From JAEKNW01 sp963677815 (GTDB taxonomy: Bacteria > Cloacimonadota > Cloacimonadia > Cloacimonadales > JAFGVF01), in NCBI GenBank assembly GCA_963677815.1, contig OY782499.1:310001-374000 (forward strand): a DNA stretch of 64,000 bases. Direction: 5' to 3'. Within the stretch, counting starts at the first letter, position 1, and each line of letters begins with the position of its first letter. The position numbers were made by a program, and so were the translations under genes. Shown piece by piece: positions 35,886 through 44,756 of the stretch. The notes beneath the pieces are model-generated. The model worked only from the letters and a program-made list of their open reading frames with translations, was not told where the DNA came from and ran no database searches.

Positions 35886-36424
35886 TAATCTCCCTCAGCT
35901 ATTCTTTGTCTTATTTTAGGTGCTAGTACTAAGGCTATAGCCATCTTAATCAAATCTCCTACTAGGAAAATCCAATAAATAGGAAGAGATTTAATCCAAC
36001 CCTGAGGAAATCTATATATTAGCCAAACAATACCTAAAAAATGGATTATTAAAAAACCTGCAAGAAGTGCAAATATATCCTTTATTCTTTTTGGTTTTCT
36101 AGAAGATATCAATGAGATTATAAAACTTGCTAAAAGATAACCTAGAAGATATCCCCCAGTAGGACCATAAAAATGATGTAAACCACCACTTGCTCCAGAA
36201 AATACAGGTAAGCCAAGAGCCCCAAGCAGAAGATAGATTGTAACCGAAGTTACAGACCATTTTACTGGCAGAACTAAGGCAAGAATAAATATAAACATAT
36301 TTGCAAGCACTATAGGTACTATACCTGTGGGAATAGTAATATAAGAGCCTATTATTATTAATGAAGTGAAAAGAGAAGCATAAATCATCAGCTTTATACT
36401 ATTATTACTTTGCATATTAGTCAA
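35885..36424 (-). CDS. bioY: Biotin-specific S component BioY
   Basis: A small membrane protein of six spans that binds biotin. The family signature GGLHHFYGPTGGYLLGYLLA is clear at residues around 80-100. The start region MIYASLFTSLIIIGSYITIP and the DLIKMAIALVLAP end also fit. First gene of the bioY-bioM-bioN operon. No biotin synthesis gene is present in the window, so uptake may be the main source. Confidence 0.93.
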   Translation of the reverse strand: MTNMQSNNSIKLMIYASLFTSLIIIGSYITIPTGIVPIVLANMFIFILALVLPVKWSVTSVTIYLLLGALGLPVFSGASGGLHHFYGPTGGYLLGYLLASFIISLISSRKPKRIKDIFALLAGFLIIHFLGIVWLIYRFPQGWIKSLPIYWIFLVGDLIKMAIALVLAPKIRQRIAEGD

Positions 36425-36523
36425 CCTTTATAAATAGAGTTTTGTCTATAATTTTTAGCGTTGAAATTAAGTCAAGTAGATAAGGCTGTTATTTGAGTTA
36501 ATTTATTTGGATTTGGTAATCAA

Positions 36524-36559
36524 AACAAAAAAGCTAACTCATATTCATGAGTTAGCTTT
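36524..36559 (-). terminator. Terminator downstream of the GlmL-like operon
   Basis: A 13-bp perfect stem (AAAGCTAACTCAT / ATGAGTTAGCTTT) with a 4-nt loop; on the minus strand it runs into TTTTTTGTTTTG, 26 bp after the gene ending at 36585. Confidence 0.93.
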
Positions 36560-36584
36560 GCAATTTATTAGTTATGTTATGAAA

Positions 36585-37718
36585 TTATTCTTCAATAACC
36601 TCAACGTTAGCACGAGGAATAAGAACTTCCTTGCCATTGTTAAGTTTAGCCTTAAGAACTCTCACAAGTGTTTCAGATTCAACTTTTGTAAGAGGTTCTG
36701 GTAGTTCAGTAATTCTACCTATTTCACCAAAGTCAGGTTGTCTAATAACACGGATAAGAGATCCTATTTCTAAAGAAGCCATTTCAGCATCTTTAACAAC
36801 TAGTTCTTCATTATCTTTCATTGGAAGAGGAATGATAACTTCAGGTCTCATAACCCCAGCACGAATTTGAGTGAAGCCGTGAACAGAAGCTTTATGGCCT
36901 TGGAATTTTTTAAGTAATTCAAAAGTATTTTTAGCCATAGTGATAGGACCGAAACCTTCTGTAACAACAAGGGTAACACCAATTTTCTCATGACCAGTAA
37001 TAGCAACACCAATGTCATAACCTAAGAGTTTCTTAAGATCTTGGTCATCAACACCACCTGAGATAATTGCAGCTACGCCTACTTGTGCAGCTTTCTTGAT
37101 AGCCTCTAATGGACATAGAGCACCGGCAACAATGATTTTACCTTTACAATCAGGAGTAATGCTTGCTGGGTCTAAGTGGTCATCAGGAGATTTAGCTAAC
37201 ATTTTAATTTCACCATTAGTTTCACCAGCTAAACCAAAAATACCTTGAATATAGGCAGATCTGTTTTCAATTACCACACCTTCATCAGGGATAACATCTG
37301 TTACCACACCATCGATGAAAGCTTTGATTTCAACTGGAATTCTAGGTTCTCTAAGAACAGCATTACCTGTTGCTGGAGAGACACTTTCAACTTCACCATC
37401 TATAGGAGATTTAACGCTAGCTTTGAAAAGTCCACTACCGAAAAGACCTTTAGTTTCAGCTAAAACTTGGTCCTTTTTTATATGATCTCCAACTTTTACT
37501 TTTAAGAAGTTACCTAACATCTGTGGGGTAACACCTAATTTATTAGCTATTTTGTAAGGAACAACATTACCTGGTAAAGAAGTTTTAGCTACGATATCAT
37601 CAGCTTTAACTCTGTCTCCTTTTTTAACTGTAACTTCCCCTTTTAAAGGAAGAATTCTTTCTTTTTTCAGAACAATATTCTCGGTTACTGTCAATCCGGC
37701 TGAATATGCTTGTGCCAT
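36585..37718 (-). CDS. Conserved protein with barrel-sandwich hybrid and KOW-like domains, partner of GlmL-like ATPase
   Basis: The N-terminal half contains two lipoyl-like or barrel-sandwich segments (GEVTVKKGDRVKADDIVAKT; VKVGDHIKKDQVLAET, then SPIDGEVESV). No biotinyl-lysine motif is seen. The middle (IIVAGALCPLEAIKKAAQVG then VAAIISGGVDDQDL, ALVVTEGFG-like) looks like an alpha/beta domain. The C-terminus resembles a KOW or SH3 barrel (GSLIRVIRQPDFGEIGRITELP). No catalytic residues are evident and the function is unknown. It is 9 bp downstream of the GlmL-like gene and ends at a strong terminator, so it is the last gene of that operon. Confidence 0.7.
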   Translation of the reverse strand: MAQAYSAGLTVTENIVLKKERILPLKGEVTVKKGDRVKADDIVAKTSLPGNVVPYKIANKLGVTPQMLGNFLKVKVGDHIKKDQVLAETKGLFGSGLFKASVKSPIDGEVESVSPATGNAVLREPRIPVEIKAFIDGVVTDVIPDEGVVIENRSAYIQGIFGLAGETNGEIKMLAKSPDDHLDPASITPDCKGKIIVAGALCPLEAIKKAAQVGVAAIISGGVDDQDLKKLLGYDIGVAITGHEKIGVTLVVTEGFGPITMAKNTFELLKKFQGHKASVHGFTQIRAGVMRPEVIIPLPMKDNEELVVKDAEMASLEIGSLIRVIRQPDFGEIGRITELPEPLTKVESETLVRVLKAKLNNGKEVLIPRANVEVIEE

Positions 37719-37727
37719 TATTTCCTC

Positions 37728-39593
37728 CTATTTAAGTTTATCTTGTGGGTAAGCTTTAAGTTCTCTCATCCATTTAAGGAGACGAGGGACACGTTCAGCT
37801 GTTTCTACAGGTAAGACAAATGGTTGTCTTCCACGAGTATCAAGAACGATACCAACTTCACCACCAGTTAATTCAGTAGTGATTTCTTGATTTTTACCAG
37901 CACCAAGATCTAAACCTCTACCAGGTTTTAGAACAGCTTTAGCAACTGAACCAGTTGGGCATGGCAATAATCTTAATTCACCAAATGGGATTTTTTCTTC
38001 AAAAACGCTTCCATCTGGAAGATCTATTTTAGCTTCAAGAGCTATTTTGCCTTCTTTAATTTTTCCTACAGGTGCAACACAAGAACCTATGTAAATCATA
38101 CAGTCTTTATTGAAAACTTCAGTAGCAATTTCTTCATTAATAGATGCTAAAACACCTAAGTGAGGCATCATGAAGATAGAGTCAACAGCAAGTTTTGTAA
38201 TACCTTCTGGTAAGAAAGCATCAATAAGCATCATCATAGTTTGGTGTCTTCTTGGAGCATGTGATAAAACACCACCAGAACCAACTAGGAGGTCAAGGGT
38301 AAGCATATTCACAATAGTGTCACCAGATTCAGATTGTGAGAAAGCTTCAGAGATATCTGAGCTCTTTTGAGTTCCTTTAAGATTAACAGCAAATTCTTTA
38401 TGTTGGATAAATGCTAATCTTAAAGCTTCTTTAGCAATAGCTTGTTCTAGAACAAGTTCTTGGAAAAGAGCAGGAATAGTTGTAGGTCTGATCATTTTAT
38501 TCTTAATCATATTTCTGAGTTCTTTAACATCTATATCAAATGGAACCCAACGAAGAATGTTATCTAGACCAGCACTTGCAAGAACATTAGAAATAGAGTA
38601 ACTCATACCCAAGTTAGCAGAAACTGTTCTGTTGAAAACAAAGTCTTCAGTGAAAACGGAGAATACGTCAGTAGTAGCACCACCGATATCAACACCGAGT
38701 ACTTCAATATTTTCTTGTTTAGCAATTGTTTGCATGATATTACCAACAGCAGCTGGAGTCGGCATAATAGGAACTGGTTTAAGGTCTGGACCAACAGTCC
38801 ATGCCATTAATTTATTATAGCCAGGAGCTTGTTGCATAACGTGTTCCATGAATATTTCATGAATTTCATCACGAGCAGGTCCTAAGTTTTCTCTTTCTAG
38901 AGTAGGTCTTAAGTTATCAGTAATCATTAAATCAACTTTCTTACCTAAAGTCTTCTTAATTTCTTCTCTAGCCTGAATAGTACCAGCATAAATAACTGGA
39001 AGATTATAGCTTGAACCAAGTCTAGGTTTTGGATCAGCAGCACCAACTAACTCAGCCATTTCTATAACGTGTTTGTTACTTGTAGCATTGTCAGTATGAC
39101 CAGCCATAAGAATCATATCTGGTCTTAAATGACGAATACGCTCAATCTTTTCATGGTCCATTCTTTGGTCATTACTTGCAATCAAGTCCATAACAATAGC
39201 ACCAGCACCAAGAGCTGCTCTTTCAGCAGATTCACCTGTCATTTTAGCAACAACACCGGTAACCATCATTTGTAATCCACCACCTGCAGATGATGTTGAT
39301 ACATAAGCGTCAGCACCCTTATCACCATTTCTAGGAATAACAAGTTTTGAATCTTCAATTAAAGAGATATTAGGATTGTTATATTTCAATCTAGCTAACT
39401 CTTCTAACTCTTGCACAGCATTTAAAACTCCGCGGGTAACATCATTCAATGGTGCTTCAACTGTAGTAGGAGCTTCACCACGCACTGTTTGTCGGTATTC
39501 ACCATCCACATATTCAATAAGGATAGCTTTAGTTGTAGTAGAACCGCAATCAGTAGCAATGATACGAGTCAATTTTTTCTTCTCGTACTGCAT
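37728..39593 (-). CDS. GlmL/MutL-family (ASKHA) ATPase
   Basis: The phosphate-1 motif IATDCGSTTTKAILIEY is at residues 10-26. A second ATPase motif is LGVDIGGATTDVFSV near residue 310. Both belong to the actin/Hsp70-like fold used by B12-enzyme reactivators such as GlmL. At 621 residues it is much longer than the usual 460 or so of GlmL; the extra C-terminal part contains LLPCPTGSVAKAVLKPGRGLD-like blocks. GGAGG precedes ATG 39593, preferred over 39605. No glutamate, ornithine or lysine mutase gene is in the window, so the client is unknown. Confidence 0.8.
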   Translation of the reverse strand: MQYEKKKLTRIIATDCGSTTTKAILIEYVDGEYRQTVRGEAPTTVEAPLNDVTRGVLNAVQELEELARLKYNNPNISLIEDSKLVIPRNGDKGADAYVSTSSAGGGLQMMVTGVVAKMTGESAERAALGAGAIVMDLIASNDQRMDHEKIERIRHLRPDMILMAGHTDNATSNKHVIEMAELVGAADPKPRLGSSYNLPVIYAGTIQAREEIKKTLGKKVDLMITDNLRPTLERENLGPARDEIHEIFMEHVMQQAPGYNKLMAWTVGPDLKPVPIMPTPAAVGNIMQTIAKQENIEVLGVDIGGATTDVFSVFTEDFVFNRTVSANLGMSYSISNVLASAGLDNILRWVPFDIDVKELRNMIKNKMIRPTTIPALFQELVLEQAIAKEALRLAFIQHKEFAVNLKGTQKSSDISEAFSQSESGDTIVNMLTLDLLVGSGGVLSHAPRRHQTMMMLIDAFLPEGITKLAVDSIFMMPHLGVLASINEEIATEVFNKDCMIYIGSCVAPVGKIKEGKIALEAKIDLPDGSVFEEKIPFGELRLLPCPTGSVAKAVLKPGRGLDLGAGKNQEITTELTGGEVGIVLDTRGRQPFVLPVETAERVPRLLKWMRELKAYPQDKLK

Positions 39594-39614
39594 TATTTCC
39601 TCCATTTATAATAA

Positions 39615-39980
39615 TTATTTATTTCTTCTCCAAAATAGAAAAATCTTTTTAAGTCTTTGATTTCTCTTTCTGCGTTTAATTCTTCTTTTATCATACTTTT
39701 CTCTATTAATTTCAACATCTAACTCATCAATTCTCATTGCTAACATTTTCATGTATCTATCTTCTTCAATGAGAGCTGCAAATTCTTGATAACTCTTAGA
39801 ATCGAAGATAACTTCAGCAAGGGGTAGAACAAAATAAAGTAGCTGACTACCTATGTGGTTAAAAGGCATAAACATCTCGGTAGCTATCAAAGCAGGAGCT
39901 GCCATATTCCTTTCAGCTACAAATCTAGCTACTTTTTCGATTAAATGAATAGCTCTTTCTTCAGAAATAGAAACAATCAT
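39615..39980 (-). CDS. Small conserved protein preceding the GlmL-like ATPase
   Basis: 121 residues. The N-terminal 85 are helical and hydrophobic in places (NMAAPALIATEMFMPF, SQLLYFVLPLAEVIFDS). The C-terminus is strongly basic (KYDKRRIKRRKRNQRLKKIF then LFWRRNK), suggesting contact with nucleic acid or membrane. It is packed between comF (3 bp) and the ATPase (21 bp). No known family was recognised. Confidence 0.65.
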   Translation of the reverse strand: MIVSISEERAIHLIEKVARFVAERNMAAPALIATEMFMPFNHIGSQLLYFVLPLAEVIFDSKSYQEFAALIEEDRYMKMLAMRIDELDVEINREKYDKRRIKRRKRNQRLKKIFLFWRRNK

Positions 39981-39983
39981 ATA

Positions 39984-40655
39984 TTACGCTTTTCCTAATG
40001 TTAATACTATAATCTTCTCAGGCTCTGCTTTTTTCAATACTTTACAGCATTCTTCCACAGTAGAACCAGTTGTGAAGACATCATCTAACAAAATTACAGA
40101 TTTACCTTTTAAGTCAATATTTTTCTTTAGTTTAAAAGCTTGACTAATATTTTCTTGCCTTTTATCGTGTTCTAAGGTTGCTTGAGAAAGCGTATTATTA
40201 ACTCTTTCAATAATATCAGAAGAGTAATCACAAGCTATATATGAGGCTAATTTCTGGGCTATTAGAGAAGCTTGATTATAACCTCTCTCTCTTTTTCTCA
40301 CTGAATGTAAAGGTACAGCAATTATCAAATTTACGTCAAGAATTAATTTATACTTTTTTATTTGCTTAAAGATAAGTTCAGCAATAAAATCACTAATAGA
40401 AGATAAATTATAAAACTTAAGATTATGTATTATAGAAACAACAACATCTCTATACTTAGCTATTGTAACTAAGTAATCATAGGATGAAGCTTCAGCCTTA
40501 ACTAAAGCTGGAATTAAATACTCTATCTTGTTTAAGCAATCTAAACAGAGAAAGTCATTCTGTTTAGAAATTCTTTCCCCACAATGAATACACACAGGGG
40601 GAAAAATTAGATTAAGAAAAGAACTTTTCAATCGAAGCAAAAATTTGGCTACCAT
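39984..40655 (-). CDS. comF: ComF family phosphoribosyltransferase-like protein
   Basis: An N-terminal zinc ribbon (CIHCGERIS ... CLDCLNKI) and a C-terminal PRPP-binding loop VILLDDVFTTGSTVEEC, with the RERGYNQASLIA block in between, identify a ComF/GntX protein. Relatives act in DNA uptake; dprA is also in this window. The listed start overlaps the end of purQ by 44 bp, so a later start is possible. Length is 223 residues. Confidence 0.88.
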   Translation of the reverse strand: MVAKFLLRLKSSFLNLIFPPVCIHCGERISKQNDFLCLDCLNKIEYLIPALVKAEASSYDYLVTIAKYRDVVVSIIHNLKFYNLSSISDFIAELIFKQIKKYKLILDVNLIIAVPLHSVRKRERGYNQASLIAQKLASYIACDYSSDIIERVNNTLSQATLEHDKRQENISQAFKLKKNIDLKGKSVILLDDVFTTGSTVEECCKVLKKAEPEKIIVLTLGKA

Positions 40656-41298
40656 CTTGAGAGATGACTTTATTCTCTGCAGCTCTTTCAGGATGAGGCA
40701 TCATACCCAAAACATTCTTTCCTTCGTTTAGGATACCTGCAATATTATCAATTGCACCATTTGGATTACTTTCTTTATTAATTAGTCCTTTTTCATCACA
40801 ATACTTAAAAGCAATTAAATCCTTGTCTTGTAAAAGTTTTAACCCATCATTATCAATAAAGTAGTTACCTTCTTTATGAGCAATAGGGATATCAAGAGCT
40901 TTACCAGGAGTTAATCCTTTAGTAAAAATAGAATCTTGATTAACTGAAGTTATAAACTGGTGTTGGCAAATAAATTTTAAACTTTCATTCATCATCAAAG
41001 CCCCAGGTAAGAGTCCGATTTCAGTTAATATTTGGAAACCATTACAGATACCCATTACTAAGCCACCCTTTTGAGCAAACTTAATAACTTCAGCAATAAC
41101 AGGGGAAAACTTAGCAATAGCACCACAGCGTAAGTAGTCTCCATAAGAAAATCCACCAGGGATAATCACTAAATCAGGATTACTTAACTTGGTATCTTTA
41201 TGCCAAATAAATTCTACTTGATGACCTCTAATTTTGCCAATATGGAAAGCATCATGGTCACAGTTAGAACCTGGGAAAGTTATAACATTAATTCTCAT
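40612..41298 (-). CDS. purQ: FGAM synthase glutaminase subunit PurQ
   Basis: Class I glutamine amidotransferase supplying ammonia for purine synthesis. Start MRINVITFPGSNCDHDAFHI is typical. The nucleophile Cys is in GLVMGICNGFQILTEIGL, and the His and Glu of the triad are in MMPHPERAAE. ATG 41298 behind AGGA is preferred over an in-frame ATG at 41331. It begins 2 bp after purS. The large subunit gene purL is not in the window. Confidence 0.95.
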   Translation of the reverse strand: MRINVITFPGSNCDHDAFHIGKIRGHQVEFIWHKDTKLSNPDLVIIPGGFSYGDYLRCGAIAKFSPVIAEVIKFAQKGGLVMGICNGFQILTEIGLLPGALMMNESLKFICQHQFITSVNQDSIFTKGLTPGKALDIPIAHKEGNYFIDNDGLKLLQDKDLIAFKYCDEKGLINKESNPNGAIDNIAGILNEGKNVLGMMPHPERAAENKVISQDGSQIFASIEKFFS

Positions 41299-41300
41299 TC

Positions 41301-41558
41301 CTATTCTCCGCTGATATGTTCTAAGTTCCAAGAATATGTTTCAGTATTAGGGTTAGCTAATATCTTTTCACATATTTCATGAATCTCATTTTCTGCAGCT
41401 TCTAAATCATTGCTTTTAAGTTTAACTTCGATAAATTTACTAACTCTAACCTCTTCAACATTATCATAACCAATTGAATGAAGGGAGTTCATAACTTGTT
41501 TGCCTTGTGGATCAAGAACGCTTGCTTTTAAGGTAACGAATACTTTTGCTAAAATCAT
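41301..41558 (-). CDS. purS: FGAM synthase subunit PurS
   Basis: 85 residues with the PurS pattern KVFVTLKASVLDPQGKQVMN (residues 5-24) and the conserved GYDNVEEVRVSKFIEVKL block. It bridges PurQ and the small-type PurL in the three-subunit FGAM synthase. Coupled to purQ by a 2-bp gap. Confidence 0.95.
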   Translation of the reverse strand: MILAKVFVTLKASVLDPQGKQVMNSLHSIGYDNVEEVRVSKFIEVKLKSNDLEAAENEIHEICEKILANPNTETYSWNLEHISGE

Positions 41559-41629
41559 ATTATCCTCTTAGTTTATTATTATATTAATTTCATAAATTTA
41601 TATGGTCTAATCTATGTCAAGCTAGTTAA

Positions 41630-43297
41630 TTATCTAACAGATCTGAGAGCTTGAGCAATATTTAGAGAATAGTCTCCTATATGCTCGAAATGTCTTAATA
41701 AATCTATATAGAGAAGCTCTGCTTGAACATCAGAATTTCCTGCAGTGATTCTTTCTCTAGCATTATGTTTATATTTTTTTCTGATATTATTAATCTGATT
41801 TTCAATTTCATAAGCTTGTTTTAAATCATCTCTCTTCATGTGTTCTAGCATGCTATGATTATAAAGAGCCATAAATTCTTTAACCGCTTTAGCTATATCA
41901 TTAATCTCTTGAGTAGCTTCAGGATGCATTTCTATTTTTTTATCATATTTCTTTTTAGTTATAAGCATGATTCTTAATACTGAATCACCAATACCTTCGA
42001 GTTCATGGACAATTCTTATCATAGCATTAATATTCTTTGCATAAGTATCAGTAAGAGCTTCTTCAGAACATAAGGTTAAGAATCTAGTAATTTCTCTTTG
42101 CATATCATCAGTTAGCTTTTCTTGTTTAGAAATCTTTTCCACCTCATCACCAAGCTTCTTATGTGGATTAAAGAAAAGATGCAAAGAAGTATCTAGCATA
42201 TCTTCGCAAATTCTTACTAGTTTAAATATTTCTTGTCTAACATGTTCTAGATTAAAAGCAGTAGAATCAACACGTCCAGATTGCAAGTAAACCAATTTAT
42301 ATTCCTTATTCTCATCATTTTTATTTGGTTTGACTATTTTCTCAACTATTACAGCAAAATATTTTACCAACCAAATACAGATAAATGTATTAATAACATT
42401 GAATACAGTATGGAATAAAGATAATTTCAATGGAAGATTAGATAGTATATTATCCCACGGAGAGAGCCAGTCAATGAAATGAATGAAATAAACGAAGATA
42501 AAAGTCATCCAAAGGACACCAAAAAGATTAAAGAGAAGATGAGCTCTTGCTGCTCTTCTAGCATTCACAGATGTGCCAATTGAAGCCAAATAAGCAGTAA
42601 TAGTGGTTCCTATATTTTCTCCTAGCACTATCATAGCAGCAGTAGGAAAATCTATCCAGCCTTTATAGGCCATAGTAACAGTGATAGCCATAGCAGCACT
42701 TGAAGATTGTACAGCTATAGTTAAACCTGCTCCTAAAGCAACAAAAATCAAGTATGATAATAATCCTCTACCTGTAAAATCCTTAACAAATTGAAAGATT
42801 TCTGGATGATTATTAATATCTGGAACAGAATCTTTTAAGAATGAAAGGCCTAAGAAGAGTAAACCAAAACCAATAAAGACTTCTGCCCATTCTCTTTTCA
42901 TCCTGTGTTTAGAAAAGAATAGAGGTAAACCAATACCAATCATAGGAAGAGCTATAGTGGCAATCTTAAATTTAAAACCAACAAAAGAGACAATCCAAGT
43001 AGTAACAGTAGTACCAATATTGGCACCCATTATCACACCTATAGATTGAACCAAACTAAGTAAGCCAGCATTAACAAAAGAAACAACCATAACAGTTGTA
43101 GCAGAAGAAGATTGGATTAAAGCAGTAATCATAAATCCAGTCATTACTGCCATAAATCTATTCTTAGTCATATAATTGAGAATAGACTTCATCTTATCTC
43201 CAGCAACCTTATGGATACCATCACTCATGACTTTCATTCCGTAAAGGAATACTCCAAGTGAACCTAACAAATTAAAAATTAATGCAATAGAAGACAT
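41630..43297 (-). CDS. Na/Pi-cotransporter II family protein with PhoU-like domain
   Basis: Two repeated membrane units carry the QSSSATT motif (TALIQSSSATTVMVVSFVNA near residue 60 and TIAVQSSSAAMAITVTMAY near residue 195). These are the signature of type II sodium-phosphate symporters (NptA/YjbB). The C-terminal 220 residues are helical and PhoU-like (LEGIGDSVLRIM, RHFEHIGDYSLNIA). The 555-residue length is typical. It is separated from hisS by a terminator. Confidence 0.9.
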   Translation of the reverse strand: MSSIALIFNLLGSLGVFLYGMKVMSDGIHKVAGDKMKSILNYMTKNRFMAVMTGFMITALIQSSSATTVMVVSFVNAGLLSLVQSIGVIMGANIGTTVTTWIVSFVGFKFKIATIALPMIGIGLPLFFSKHRMKREWAEVFIGFGLLFLGLSFLKDSVPDINNHPEIFQFVKDFTGRGLLSYLIFVALGAGLTIAVQSSSAAMAITVTMAYKGWIDFPTAAMIVLGENIGTTITAYLASIGTSVNARRAARAHLLFNLFGVLWMTFIFVYFIHFIDWLSPWDNILSNLPLKLSLFHTVFNVINTFICIWLVKYFAVIVEKIVKPNKNDENKEYKLVYLQSGRVDSTAFNLEHVRQEIFKLVRICEDMLDTSLHLFFNPHKKLGDEVEKISKQEKLTDDMQREITRFLTLCSEEALTDTYAKNINAMIRIVHELEGIGDSVLRIMLITKKKYDKKIEMHPEATQEINDIAKAVKEFMALYNHSMLEHMKRDDLKQAYEIENQINNIRKKYKHNARERITAGNSDVQAELLYIDLLRHFEHIGDYSLNIAQALRSVR

Positions 43298-43322
43298 TTA
43301 ATTCCCTTTAGTTATTTTTTTT

Positions 43323-43354
43323 AGAAAAAAAGACAGTCGGCTAAATGACTGTCT
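43323..43354 (-). terminator. Terminator of hisS
   Basis: An 8-bp stem (AGACAGTC / GACTGTCT) with an 8-nt loop; on the minus strand it is followed by seven T. It lies 7 bp after the hisS stop. Confidence 0.85.
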
Positions 43355-43360
43355 ATAAAC

Positions 43361-44617
43361 TTATTTTATATATGAAGAGACTTCTGCGATAGAGACATCT
43401 ACCTGCTTTCTCTCTTTTAAGTATTTCAGAGTTACAACTCCACGTTCTAATTCATCATCCCCTAAAATAATTGCATATTTTGAGTTGATTTTGTCTGCCA
43501 TTTTCATCTGTGCTTTCAAAGACGTTTTATCAGGGTCATATTCTACAGAAATATTTTCTGCACGTAAAATGCTAATTATTTCTGCAACCCTATTCTGAGC
43601 TTTTTCACCAATTGCCACAATATAAACTTGGGGAATTACTTTATTACCTGAAAAAAGTTCTTCTAGTTCCATAGAGAGGAGAAGTCTTTCAAATCCACCA
43701 GCAAAGCCAATACCAGCTACTGATTTCCCGCCTATTTGCTCTACAAGTCCATTATACCTTCCACCGGCTCCAATAGCATTCTGGGCTCCTAGTTTATGAT
43801 TAAGAAATTCAAAAGCAGTATGAGTATAGTAATCCAAACCTCTAACAATTTTAGGGTTAACAGAAAAAGGTACTCTGAATTGTTTTAAGTAATGTTTTAC
43901 CATTTCAAAATGCTTTGAGCACTCTTCATCCAAGTAGTCAAGCATAAGAGGTGCATCTTTAGCTATTTCTTTACAAGTTTTAACCTTGCAATCAAGAATT
44001 CTTCGAGGTTTCTTATCAAGCCTAACTTGACAGTCATGACATAAGGCATCTTTATATTGTCCAAAATATTCTTGTAGAGCCTTATCATATCGAGCAGCAA
44101 CTAGCTCATTGCCGACGCTATTAATTTCAACTTCAAACTCAGTAAGCCCTAATTTCTGAACAAAGGTATAAAAAAGAGCTATTACTTCAGCATCTACATA
44201 AGGATTGTTAGAGCCAATTGCCTCTACTCCATATTGATAGAACTGACGATATCTTCCCTTTTGAGGTCTATCATAACGAAACATTGGCCCAGTATAAAAC
44301 AATTTCTGAATACCTGCTGAAGCTCCAAGGTTATTTTCCACATAGCTTCTTACAACAGGAGCAGTACCTTCAGGTCTAAGGGCAAATGTTCTCCCTTTTT
44401 TATCATTAAATTTGTACATCTCTTTTTGAACTATATCGGAAGTCTCACCTGAACTACGCTCAAAAAGGTCAGCTTCCTCAAATATAGGAGTAACTATTTC
44501 TTTATAATTAAATAGTTTAGCTGTACTTCTGAATGTGTTTATAATATATTCCCATTTATAGCTTTCTTCTGGCAAAATATCATAAGTCCCTCGAGGGAGA
44601 TTATATTTTGAACTCAC
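43361..44617 (-). CDS. hisS: Histidyl-tRNA synthetase
   Basis: Class II aminoacyl-tRNA synthetase. Motif 2 is seen in FALRPEGTAPVVRSYVENN and MFRYDRPQKGRYRQFYQYG. The His-specific motifs are VRGLDYYTHTAFEF and the GGRYNGLVEQIGG block; motif 3 is GIGFAGGFERLLLSM. A C-terminal anticodon-binding domain ends the 418-residue chain. The N-terminal LPRGTYDILPEES is canonical. Confidence 0.97.
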   Translation of the reverse strand: MSSKYNLPRGTYDILPEESYKWEYIINTFRSTAKLFNYKEIVTPIFEEADLFERSSGETSDIVQKEMYKFNDKKGRTFALRPEGTAPVVRSYVENNLGASAGIQKLFYTGPMFRYDRPQKGRYRQFYQYGVEAIGSNNPYVDAEVIALFYTFVQKLGLTEFEVEINSVGNELVAARYDKALQEYFGQYKDALCHDCQVRLDKKPRRILDCKVKTCKEIAKDAPLMLDYLDEECSKHFEMVKHYLKQFRVPFSVNPKIVRGLDYYTHTAFEFLNHKLGAQNAIGAGGRYNGLVEQIGGKSVAGIGFAGGFERLLLSMELEELFSGNKVIPQVYIVAIGEKAQNRVAEIISILRAENISVEYDPDKTSLKAQMKMADKINSKYAIILGDDELERGVVTLKYLKERKQVDVSIAEVSSYIK

Positions 44618-44756
44618 TAAGATACCTCTTATAGTAATTTTTTTGTCATAATTTTTAGTTAAGATAAATAGTCAATTATTATTATCTAATAGTTATAAAA
44701 ACTAATCTTGCTAACACTTATATGATGCTATTAGCTTATGAAGATAGAAAATTTGC

